Both the position numbers and the translations under genes were made by a program. DNA of 34,808 nt from Nitrospirae bacterium RIFCSPLOWO2_02_FULL_62_14 (GTDB taxonomy: Bacteria > Nitrospirota > Nitrospiria > Nitrospirales > Nitrospiraceae). The notes under the pieces were generated by a model. That model worked only from the letters and a program-made list of their open reading frames with translations. It made no database searches and was not told where the DNA came from. Positions 9,159 to 16,225 of the stretch are shown here, in pieces. The stretch spans positions 19,988 to 54,795 of the forward strand of contig MHEU01000012.1 of the NCBI GenBank assembly GCA_001805245.1, written 5' to 3'. The stretch's first letter is position 1; every line of letters begins with the position of its first letter.

Positions 9159-10322
9159 CTAGATTTTCAACGCTTCCTTGAACATGCGGATGGCCAGCAG
9201 CGCATCCGCCCCGGATACCGCCTGCCCGCCGCCAAACTCTCCCGTCACCTTGTCGGCCTCGAGAATCCCCCGGCTGCCGAGCACCATGGCGGCATTGAAA
9301 TAATACATGTCCGGCCGCACGTCCGGATACGGTGACTTCTGGCCGAAAAACTGCGTCGCCAGCTTGGTGTCGCCAGTGATCCGGATCATGATGTCCTCCA
9401 GCATGACGGCGTATTCCGCCTTGAGGAGCGGCTTGCTGGGCTCGAACTTGTGATCCGGCGAGGGCTCCAACCCGCGCACGCCCAATTGGATGACCGTGTC
9501 GATATCGGGCTTCAGCGGGTGGGTGGCGATATCGGTCGCCGGCTCCATCGCGACGATTGAATCCGCCTTGAACTCTTCCTTGCCCGGTGATTTGAAGGAG
9601 GGGTCAAAGGTCTTCCCCCGCTTTTCGAACAACCGGTCGATGTTCAACTCCTGAATGAACAACGCCGCCACATCGGCCCGGCTGATCTTCTCGATGATCG
9701 CGATCTGCTTGCCGATCTTCGTGCCGGGCGCCGCGCGCTGGATCTTCTGCACGACGTGCCACTCTTTGTCGGCCTCGCCGGTGAAATCCCTGTTCAAATC
9801 CAGCACGGTCTTGAATTGGTCGGCGGACTTGTCGAACTCGAGACCCATCCGGTAGGCGCGGCCCATGTAGAAATGCAGCTCCGCGTTCTGCGGATCCCGC
9901 TTCATGGCCGTTTTGTACGCATCCTCCGCATCCTCGACCCAGTCTTTCCTGCGCTCCATGGATAGCACACGGATCTTCATCACCTCGGCCACGATGACCG
10001 GCGATTTCTGGAGATCCTCGGCCTTGTCGATCGCCTTGTAGGCCTCCTTGTACTCGCCCTTGGCCCCGTGCACCAGCCCCATGCCGGCATAGCCCGGCGC
10101 GAATTTGGGATCAAGATCGACGGCCCGCTGGAAGGACCGCATGGCCCCGTCCCAATCTTCCTTGTTCGACAACCGGATGCCGGTCAGATAATGGTGCTCC
10201 GGCGTATCCAGCGCCGCTTCCGGTTTGGCCGGCCCCTTGCCGCATGCCGTCAGAAGGCTCATTCCGCCGATCAACGCCAGAACCATCACCACGCTTGCCA
10301 CAGTTCTCAATAGGGTTTTCAT
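9159..10322 (-). CDS. TPR lipoprotein with SLH-like C-terminal region
   Basis: 387 residues from the ATG at 10322, preceded by AAAGGAG at 7 bases. The signal peptide ends in LLTAC, a lipobox. Residues ~40-180 contain TPR helices (DWDGAMRSFQRAVDLDPKFAPG, read as part of several repeats with NAELHFYMGRAYRMG). The C-terminal half has three pieces that look like S-layer homology motifs: ISRADVAALFIQEL, LLKAEYAVMLEDIM and VSGADALLAIRMF. SLH domains bind cell-wall polymers, and in some Gram-negatives they anchor outer membrane to peptidoglycan. The combination suggests a scaffold that ties the cluster's outer-membrane proteins to the wall. The SLH call rests on pattern only and is less sure than the TPR call. 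Confidence 0.7.
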   Translation of the reverse strand: MKTLLRTVASVVMVLALIGGMSLLTACGKGPAKPEAALDTPEHHYLTGIRLSNKEDWDGAMRSFQRAVDLDPKFAPGYAGMGLVHGAKGEYKEAYKAIDKAEDLQKSPVIVAEVMKIRVLSMERRKDWVEDAEDAYKTAMKRDPQNAELHFYMGRAYRMGLEFDKSADQFKTVLDLNRDFTGEADKEWHVVQKIQRAAPGTKIGKQIAIIEKISRADVAALFIQELNIDRLFEKRGKTFDPSFKSPGKEEFKADSIVAMEPATDIATHPLKPDIDTVIQLGVRGLEPSPDHKFEPSKPLLKAEYAVMLEDIMIRITGDTKLATQFFGQKSPYPDVRPDMYYFNAAMVLGSRGILEADKVTGEFGGGQAVSGADALLAIRMFKEALKI

Positions 10323-10446
10323 CGTCACACTCCTTTCATACCGCCAACAGCAAATAGCCAATAGCGGATAGCCAGAACTTCAGAGTATTCAGCCTCCACT
10401 GCCTTGCTTCGCTCCTTGCTACGCGCTACCTGCTATTCGCTTGCCA
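10323..10446. repeat. Intergenic stretch with degenerate AATAGC/GCTATT repeats
   Basis: The gap contains several copies of AATAGC or AATAGCGGATAGCC-like words on one side and GCTACGCGCTACCTGCTATTCGC on the other (given here in overlapping short parts). The two sides are imperfect inverted copies, so the RNA could fold. No open frame or good promoter is seen. Confidence 0.45.
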
Positions 10447-11292
10447 CTAGTCCAAAATCACCATCACGCGGGCCTTCTCCAGGAAGGTGAGATGTTCCTT
10501 CATCCCGTGGAGAACCTGCGCATCGCTGTTGCTGATCACTAAATCCGTCTTGTTGGGCCCGTCCGTTTTCAGCGCTTTGACCATCAAGGGACGATCGGTC
10601 ACCCGCGGATTGCCCTTGGCGGATTCCACGTCCTTGAGATAGCCGACCATGCCCTGCTCGACCGCATACTGCCGGTTGACAAACGCCGACCCGTAGACTT
10701 CCCGGCCTTCCTCATTGCGGATCTTGGGCGCAACCGCCGGACGGACACCGATCCCGCGCGCATCCACGATCAAACCGGTGAAGGCTGCCGACGGAGGCGC
10801 CTGCCCCTGCGGAATCGGGACCACCTCGACACCCCCGCTGGACTGCGGCAGGAACGTGTTGGAGAAATCACCGGTCAGTTTCATGGCCACCGTGACCATC
10901 ACAGACCCGTCCGGGCTGACCTGCTTCTTGATAATCTGCGCGCCCTGAACAAACCCGCTCACTTCCGTCTTGATCACATCGCTGCTCACGATCATATTTT
11001 CCACCAGCGTGGCGGAATCCACCCGGATGCCCTTCACGGTTTCCAGGAGATTTCTCGTCGCCACCAGAAACGCCGCCCGCTCGGCCATGGCCCGCGCCTG
11101 CGCGGCATTCACGGCGTTCGGCGGCGGCGCGCCAAACCCCGTCGCCGTCACCACGCCCTTCGTCCAGTCGATGGCTCCGTCTGCGCCGGCAGGCTCAACC
11201 ACGCCGCCCAGTTGGGCCCACGTCAGGCCGGCCCCGGCCAACGCCCCGACGGCCACCAGCACCAGCACGCCTCGCAACAGTTGTCGTGTCAT
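10447..11292 (-). CDS. LPP20/FlgP-like exported protein, copy 2
   Basis: 281 residues from the ATG at 11292; GGGGGG lies 7 bases upstream, while the in-frame ATG at 11298 abuts that tract. A signal peptide ends near LTWAQ. The LPP20-like module (~55-125) has ARAMAERAAFLVATRNLLE, TLVEN and VSGFVQGAQ. The second domain has FTGLIVDARGIGVRPA, REVYGSAFVNRQYA and ends with RVMVILD, as in copy 1 (RVTIVTD). Conserved spacing of both domains shows the two genes arose by duplication. They are separated by the TPR/SLH-like lipoprotein gene. Role: probably a periplasmic or outer-membrane structural component; inferred from family and context only. Confidence 0.75.
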   Translation of the reverse strand: MTRQLLRGVLVLVAVGALAGAGLTWAQLGGVVEPAGADGAIDWTKGVVTATGFGAPPPNAVNAAQARAMAERAAFLVATRNLLETVKGIRVDSATLVENMIVSSDVIKTEVSGFVQGAQIIKKQVSPDGSVMVTVAMKLTGDFSNTFLPQSSGGVEVVPIPQGQAPPSAAFTGLIVDARGIGVRPAVAPKIRNEEGREVYGSAFVNRQYAVEQGMVGYLKDVESAKGNPRVTDRPLMVKALKTDGPNKTDLVISNSDAQVLHGMKEHLTFLEKARVMVILD

Positions 11293-11352
11293 TGCCATTC
11301 CCCCCTTTTCCCGGATCATCTTTTTATATTCTACTGCGAGATCGCCCCGCCG

Positions 11353-12342
11353 CTAGGGCCTCACTTCGTACGGCATCGTCGTTTCGTTCCAGTCCTCGTC
11401 CTCCAGTTGTGCCAGCCGCTTGATGACGTCCTGGATCATCCCGTTCTCCCCGCCCGTGTATGTTTTGAACACACCGTTTGAGTTGTCGGTGCCGACCAGG
11501 CTGACCGGCTTCCGCGTGGCGATCACCTTGATATATTCCCGGGCCTTCTTCGTGCCCTTCGGCAGGCTCACCCGCAACCGCACCCCGAGCGCGCGCAGGG
11601 TCTCGCTCGGAAACACGATCTCCTGATCGGGAAGAATCTGGTTCCGCTCCACAAACTTGTTCGGCAACAGCAGCGTCACCCCGCCTTCCTGAGTCACGCT
11701 GAAGACGTGCAGGTAGGCCGGCTGGGTCGCATGAATTTTGATGAGCGCTTCCTCCATGTCCTGAAAGACCGTCTTGTTCAGGGAGCCGCGCAACTCGAAT
11801 CCGGCGCGCCGCTCGACGCGCACGGGCCGGACCTGCGCCTTGACCGTGGTGCGATAGACCGCCATGGCCGGTCCGCTCCGCTTCTTCTCCTCTTTTACTT
11901 CCTGAATTTCCTCGGTCGTCCAGTGCTCCTCCTCGATCACGCCCCGGGACACCGACGAAATCAGTTCGTCCGTGATTTGGGAATTATGCAGCACCGATGC
12001 GCTTCGCACAAACACCCCCACCGCCTGTTCGATCGCGTTGCGACGCGCCTCGTCGCGAGCCCGCCCTCGTACTTCGTCTAGAGACATGTCCTTCAAAAAC
12101 GGTGCCATCCCCTCGGCAACGACAGTGACCGGTGCAGATGCCTCTGCAGACGCCGTGTGGTCCCCTGCGCATATTCCAATGATCACGCCAAGCCAGACGG
12201 TGACAAAAAATGCGCTGTGGGACAACCACACCAACTGTGTTTTTTTCGCGACCGCCTGATCATGGCCGGTCTGGTTTTTGGAATCTGCACGATGTTGCGA
12301 TGGCAGCGGTGATAGCAACGAATAGGCGGAAGGTATGATCAT
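11353..12342 (-). CDS. Exported FlgT_N-like/DUF4384 protein
   Basis: 329 residues. A hydrophobic segment at ~42-60 followed by SAEA looks like a signal peptide with a long, polar N-terminal region of ~40 residues. Residues ~70-165 carry a diverged copy of the FlgT_N/LPP20 module (EARRNAIEQAVGVFV). Residues ~190-290 match DUF4384: YLHVFSVTQEG, LLLPNKF, LPDQEIVFPSE and the later LPKGTKKAREYIKVI. DUF4384 proteins are usually periplasmic or outer-membrane associated. The ATG at 12342 has no near ribosome site, but a strong promoter ends about 30 bases before it, which supports this start. It is the first gene of the envelope block and could be co-transcribed with the LPP20, TPR and cyclase genes that follow. 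Confidence 0.7.
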   Translation of the reverse strand: MIIPSAYSLLSPLPSQHRADSKNQTGHDQAVAKKTQLVWLSHSAFFVTVWLGVIIGICAGDHTASAEASAPVTVVAEGMAPFLKDMSLDEVRGRARDEARRNAIEQAVGVFVRSASVLHNSQITDELISSVSRGVIEEEHWTTEEIQEVKEEKKRSGPAMAVYRTTVKAQVRPVRVERRAGFELRGSLNKTVFQDMEEALIKIHATQPAYLHVFSVTQEGGVTLLLPNKFVERNQILPDQEIVFPSETLRALGVRLRVSLPKGTKKAREYIKVIATRKPVSLVGTDNSNGVFKTYTGGENGMIQDVIKRLAQLEDEDWNETTMPYEVRP

Positions 12343-12379
12343 AAAATGCTTCGGAAACTCCCGTAAAGATCAGGGGGTG

Positions 12380-12408
12380 AGGATAGAGTGAACGGAGCGG
12401 AATGTCAA
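12380..12408 (-). promoter_or_regulatory. Strong sigma70-like promoter of the envelope block
   Basis: On the minus strand TTGACA (12408-12403), a 17-base spacer and TATCCT (12385-12380) match the consensus well. Transcription would begin near 12373, giving a leader of about 30 bases before the ATG at 12342. The whole block down to the cyclase has only short gaps, so this promoter may serve several genes. Confidence 0.75.
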
Positions 12409-12445
12409 ACAGAGAGAACTCGCGCAACACATTGAATTATTATGA

Positions 12446-13432
12446 CTATTTTCTCATTTGATCTTGGCGGCTTTCCGGTTTCACCTTATCGGTTGGGCCG
12501 GGCGCAGACCAGAGCTTCAACTCGGCCTCGAGTTGAAGGATCACGTCTTTCTGCCCCTGAGCCCGCGCCAACGCCAACGCATGGTTCAGCTCGGGCAAGG
12601 CGCGAGGCATATCGCCGAGCGCGCGATAGGTCCAGTAGGAGCGCTGGGCATAGGCCAGCGCGTCGCTCTGTCGGTGCTGCGCTTCCGCGACGCGGGCCAG
12701 GCTGCCCAAATCGGCCGCGATGGCAGGCCGATTCTCCATTGTCTTGTCCAGTTCCAGAGCCGTCAGGAATTTCGCTTGCGCATCGTCCAACTTGCCGGCT
12801 TCCTCGGCAATCAGCCCGAGGTTCGCCAGGTTGGCCGCCTGCGCCGATCGGTCCTGACGCGCTTCGTTGATCGCCAGCGCCGCGCGAAAGGAAGATTCCG
12901 CCTGCTCCTTCCGGCCGGCCCGCTTCTCCAGCAATCCGATGTTGTTGAGCAGCACCGCCTCGCTCTGCTGACCCTGCGTGTCCCGGGCCAGGGCCAGCCC
13001 CTTCGCATAGACCGACGCGGCTTGATCGGGCTGCCCGGCCAACTGCAGCGCAGTCCCCAAATGCGTCAGCGTGTCCACCCTCAGGTCCGGCCGATTCAGG
13101 GACTCGGCCATGGCCAGCGCCTGCTGATGCAGTTGAATCGCGGCCGCCGGCGCTCCCTCCACGGCGGCCACCGCGCCCAAATCGTTCAGCGCCTGGACCA
13201 GTCCCGGCAGGTCGTCGAGACTCTCGGCCAGCTGCCTGGCGCTCTCGAATGAAGTCTTGGCTCTCGCACGATCGCCGCGATCCAGCGCCCGGTGCCCCTG
13301 GACGTGCAACGCGCGGACCTTGGCCGCCAGCGTAGCCTCCGGGATCTTCTCCGGCTCCCCGGAACAAGCCGCCAGGAGCATCACCACGCTGACGAGCCCC
13401 CTCACTCCGACTCTGAATCGCCGATCATTCAC
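12446..13432 (-). CDS. TPR lipoprotein of the mla operon
   Basis: 328 residues. The start is GTG at 13432, overlapping the mlaD stop by four bases (GTGA), so translation is probably coupled. The signal peptide ends in LLAAC. After it come about six tetratricopeptide repeats of the Kinesin-light-chain type (for example AVLLNNIGLLEKRAGRKEQA and ANLANLGLIAEEAGKLDDA), and the tail after ~305 is basic and polar. TPR proteins act as protein-binding scaffolds. Its place behind mlaE-mlaF-mlaD, where other bacteria have mlaC/mlaB or the lipoprotein mlaA, suggests it helps lipid transport at the outer membrane; this is inference. No MlaC-like gene is seen. Confidence 0.8.
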   Translation of the reverse strand: MNDRRFRVGVRGLVSVVMLLAACSGEPEKIPEATLAAKVRALHVQGHRALDRGDRARAKTSFESARQLAESLDDLPGLVQALNDLGAVAAVEGAPAAAIQLHQQALAMAESLNRPDLRVDTLTHLGTALQLAGQPDQAASVYAKGLALARDTQGQQSEAVLLNNIGLLEKRAGRKEQAESSFRAALAINEARQDRSAQAANLANLGLIAEEAGKLDDAQAKFLTALELDKTMENRPAIAADLGSLARVAEAQHRQSDALAYAQRSYWTYRALGDMPRALPELNHALALARAQGQKDVILQLEAELKLWSAPGPTDKVKPESRQDQMRK

Positions 13433-14415
13433 CGGTTGACCTGATCCCCCCGGAGACTTTGCAGACCGCTGCCCGCCTTGGCGGACTCCTTCGGCTCCGC
13501 GTTTTTAATCATGGTGCTCACCGGAAACGTTTTCTTGGCGCCGCGCACGATGGTGTTGACGTCGTCCAGCGTCGCGTTGGCCGTGTGGACGAGCGGCGGG
13601 AGTTCCTTGGCCAGATTTTTAAAGGACTCGGTCGTCGCGCGGATGTTGTTCACCGCATCCTGGGCGGACTCCGTCACCGCCGGCAGTTTTCCAGTCACCG
13701 TCCGCACGTCGCCCGCGATGCGATCGAGCGTCGTCACCGTTCTCTTGACGGAGGCCGTCAAATCCGGCAGCGTCCCCGTCGTCTTCTCCACCGAGGCCGC
13801 CGTCCGCTGCACCGAGGCCATCATGACCGGCAGCTCCCGCGTCGCCTTTTCGACGTTCACCAGCACCTGCCCGCCGGTCTGCACGGCCGCGTGCACGTCC
13901 TTCGTGATCTCCTCCACGCGGAGCAGCGTCCGCTGCACGGACTCCAGAACCGGCCTCACTTCGTCCATCATCTCCGCCATGTCGCGGGGCTCCACGACCT
14001 TGATGGTCGCCCCGTCCTGCAGCATGGGCTGGTCCTTGCTGCCCATCACGATCTGCACCAGCGTCTGCCCCACCAGCAGGGAGCTTTTGCTGACGCTGGC
14101 GACGGAGTCGGTGCGGATCTTGTCCTGAAACTGCCCGTAGACCTCCATGGCCATATAAATGGCCCCCTTGTCGTCAAAAGCCACCTCCCGCACCCGCCCA
14201 ATCCGGATCCCGGCCATCAGCACCGGCATGCCGGGCTCGAGCCCGTACGACTTCGTCAGGCTCGCCGTCAGGGTGTACTTCTCTTCGAACATGTGCTCGG
14301 CTTTGGCCATGAAAATACCGACCACGATGAGGCCGGCCATCGGAATCATCACGAAGGCCCCGACGATTCGCGCAATGCCTCCCCACGACATGGAATGGGC
14401 ATAATGCATCTGCAT
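13429..14415 (-). CDS. mlaD: MCE-domain substrate-binding protein of a lipid ABC transporter
   Basis: 328 residues starting at the ATG at 14415 with GAGG 7 bases upstream. One membrane segment (~12-35) anchors it to the inner membrane. The MCE domain (~42-120) shows LTASLTKSYGLEPGMPVLMA and GIRIGRVREV. The rest (~150-300) is a long heptad-like helical region with repeated SVQRT/SVKRT units, as in MlaD/TTG2C proteins whose helices form a periplasmic tunnel. It should bind phospholipids or other lipids and hand them across the periplasm. It follows mlaF with a 27-base gap. The C-terminal helix is longer than in E. coli MlaD (183 residues). Confidence 0.88.
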   Translation of the reverse strand: MQMHYAHSMSWGGIARIVGAFVMIPMAGLIVVGIFMAKAEHMFEEKYTLTASLTKSYGLEPGMPVLMAGIRIGRVREVAFDDKGAIYMAMEVYGQFQDKIRTDSVASVSKSSLLVGQTLVQIVMGSKDQPMLQDGATIKVVEPRDMAEMMDEVRPVLESVQRTLLRVEEITKDVHAAVQTGGQVLVNVEKATRELPVMMASVQRTAASVEKTTGTLPDLTASVKRTVTTLDRIAGDVRTVTGKLPAVTESAQDAVNNIRATTESFKNLAKELPPLVHTANATLDDVNTIVRGAKKTFPVSTMIKNAEPKESAKAGSGLQSLRGDQVNR

Positions 14416-14442
14416 AAGATCACCTCATGGATACGAGAAAGG

Positions 14443-15183
14443 TTACGCGACCGACCGGCTTCCCAGATAGGCTTGCAGGGCGATGTCGGGCATCTTGGCC
14501 ATGTCGGCGTAGGGCCCCACCGCTTCGATGCGCCCCTGACGGACAAACGCGATCCGGTTGGCGCGTTCGAGCAGCACCGACGGGTTGTGCATGCTGGCGA
14601 GGATCGTGACGGTGCGGGTACGCCGGTACTCCGCCAGCACCCGATCCACGCGTTGCGCCATTTCCGCGTCCAGCCCCCCCATGGGCTCGTCGAGCAGCAA
14701 CAGCTCCGGGTTCATCACCAGCGCCCGGGCCAGGGCCGCGCACCGGGCCTCGCCAAGCGTCAGTTGCGACGGGAAAAGTTTCTGCAACGGCGTCAGGCCT
14801 AACGCGTCCAGGAGCGGCAGGACTTTCGGCAGCAGCGTCGCTTCGTCCACCCCCTGATGATAGACCATCGGCAGGGTGACGTTGGTATAGAGCGTCATGT
14901 TGCTGCGCAGTCCCGGCTGCTGCAAGACCACGCCGATTCGCTGCCGCAATTCCGTCAGCTGCTCGCTGTCCAGCGCTGCGAGATCGTGGTCGAGCACCCG
15001 GACGGTCCCCTCTTCCGGCGCCACCAGCCCCGCGCAGAGCTTCAGGAGCAGCCCCTTGCCGGAGCGACCGGGACCGACCAGCGCCACGAATTCACCGGGA
15101 CTGACGGAGAGCGTGAACTCCGTCTTCCAGTCCTCGCCTGTCATGCCGGCCCGCGCCCGATTCAGCTCAACCGCATATTTCAT
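14443..15183 (-). CDS. mlaF: MlaF-type ABC transporter ATPase with atypical nucleotide-binding motifs
   Basis: 246 residues. Between MlaE and MlaD genes, it is the cytoplasmic ATPase of the lipid transporter. Walker B (LLLLDEPMGGLD), the Q-loop (VLQQPG) and the H-loop (ASMHNP) are normal. Two motifs are not: Walker A reads GPGRSGKG, with Gly where Ser or Thr should bind magnesium, and the signature is LTLGE and not LSGGx. The reading GGC AAG GGG is clear in the sequence. The N-terminus is short and polar. Either the ATPase works with altered motifs, as could be common in this lineage, or it has lost full activity. The gene is otherwise intact and closely packed in its operon, so I do not call it a pseudogene. 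Confidence 0.85.
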   Translation of the reverse strand: MKYAVELNRARAGMTGEDWKTEFTLSVSPGEFVALVGPGRSGKGLLLKLCAGLVAPEEGTVRVLDHDLAALDSEQLTELRQRIGVVLQQPGLRSNMTLYTNVTLPMVYHQGVDEATLLPKVLPLLDALGLTPLQKLFPSQLTLGEARCAALARALVMNPELLLLDEPMGGLDAEMAQRVDRVLAEYRRTRTVTILASMHNPSVLLERANRIAFVRQGRIEAVGPYADMAKMPDIALQAYLGSRSVA

Positions 15184-15232
15184 GCACGCGCACCTTCAAC
15201 GCCCTTCGCGAACGACCCGCATCGCCGGTCCG

Positions 15233-16012
15233 TCAAAAATACACCGCCACCGTCACCAGAATATCCACCAGCAAACAGATCGTGATGGAATTAATCATGG
15301 CCTTGGTCACCTGCTGCGGCACTTCCGTGTAGGACGATCGCACCGACAAACCGTGGTGGCAGCAGACGACCGCCACCGTGGTCCCGAACAACACCCCCTT
15401 GGCGACGGTCCCCAGCACGTCCACCAGCGACAGCGACTGCGCGACCGCGTGGGCAAACGGATAGAAGGGAATCGTCAGCTTGATCCGGGCAATGATGAAC
15501 CCGCCGAGCACGGCGATCGCGTCAAAATAAAAGATCAGGCAGAGCATCGAGAGCACCACGGCCACGACGCGCGGCATCACGATATACCGGGAGGTCCCGA
15601 TCCCCATCAACTCGAGCGCGGTGATCTCCTGGGCCACCCGCATATTCCCCAATTCCGTCGTGATGGCGGCGCCGGACCGGCTGATGACCAGGATCGCCGT
15701 CGTCAGCGGCCCCAGCTCGCGAATGATGACGACCACGATGATGCTGCCGATCAGCCCTTCGCCGCCCACCTTCGGCAACTGCGTGCCGGCCTGCATGATC
15801 ACGATCAGCCCCAGCATGAGCGCGACGGCGCTGACCACCGGCAGGGCATCCACGCCGGTGAACAGCATCTGACGGAGCGTCACGCGCAGCGACGCCCAGC
15901 GCCCCTGCCGGCCGGGAGAGACCAGTTCGCAGATGGTCAGGTAGACCTGGGCGGAGAGGTCCGTCAGATAGATGTAGCCGTCAATGGTTTTTTGGCCGAG
16001 CCACCCGATCAC
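15233..16012 (-). CDS. mlaE: MlaE-type permease of a lipid ABC transporter
   Basis: 259 residues, starting at GTG 16012 with AGAGG 7 bases upstream. The protein has five or six hydrophobic segments and the MlaE family hallmark region VVVIIRELGPLTTAILVISR, followed by SGAAITTELGNMRV and EITALELMGI. It is the inner-membrane permease of the Mla complex. A 49-base gap separates it from mlaF. Length matches the family's usual ~260 residues. It is the first gene of the operon and has its own good promoter. Confidence 0.93.
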   Translation of the reverse strand: MIGWLGQKTIDGYIYLTDLSAQVYLTICELVSPGRQGRWASLRVTLRQMLFTGVDALPVVSAVALMLGLIVIMQAGTQLPKVGGEGLIGSIIVVVIIRELGPLTTAILVISRSGAAITTELGNMRVAQEITALELMGIGTSRYIVMPRVVAVVLSMLCLIFYFDAIAVLGGFIIARIKLTIPFYPFAHAVAQSLSLVDVLGTVAKGVLFGTTVAVVCCHHGLSVRSSYTEVPQQVTKAMINSITICLLVDILVTVAVYF

Positions 16013-16075
16013 GCTGGATCCTCTGCGCCGGGACGCATGGGGTTGATGTGGGACACGATAGGAGAACGCATTGCG

Positions 16076-16104
16076 ATTCTAGGAGAAACGTCGCATGAAT
16101 GCAA
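16076..16104 (-). promoter_or_regulatory. Promoter of the mla operon
   Basis: On the minus strand TTGCAT (16104-16099), 17 bases, and TAGAAT (16081-16076) form a sigma70-like promoter. Start would be near 16069, about 57 bases before the GTG of mlaE. It lies only 25 bases from the divergent promoter at 16130-16158, so one regulator could control both. Confidence 0.7.
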
Positions 16105-16129
16105 CGCATACCCTCCGCGCAAACCCCGT

Positions 16130-16158
16130 TTGACAAGCAGCCGGAACGGGCCTAGACT
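16130..16158 (+). promoter_or_regulatory. Promoter of the MltC-like transglycosylase gene
   Basis: TTGACA (16130-16135), a 17-base spacer and TAGACT (16153-16158) match sigma70. Transcription would start near 16165 and give a leader of about 60 bases to the ATG at 16226. The transcript may also carry the kinase and FHA genes. Confidence 0.75.
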
Positions 16159-16225
16159 TCGCTCGCGTTCGTGCCCGCGTATCGTGCACCGTTCAGCACG
16201 CGCGAACCGGCAGAGGAGAAACAGC

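Noticed and set aside
14897-16225. The long upstream part of the frame that continues into the MltC-like gene
   Set aside because: It runs antisense across mlaF and mlaE. The promoter at 16130, the ribosome site and the signal peptide set the start at 16226.
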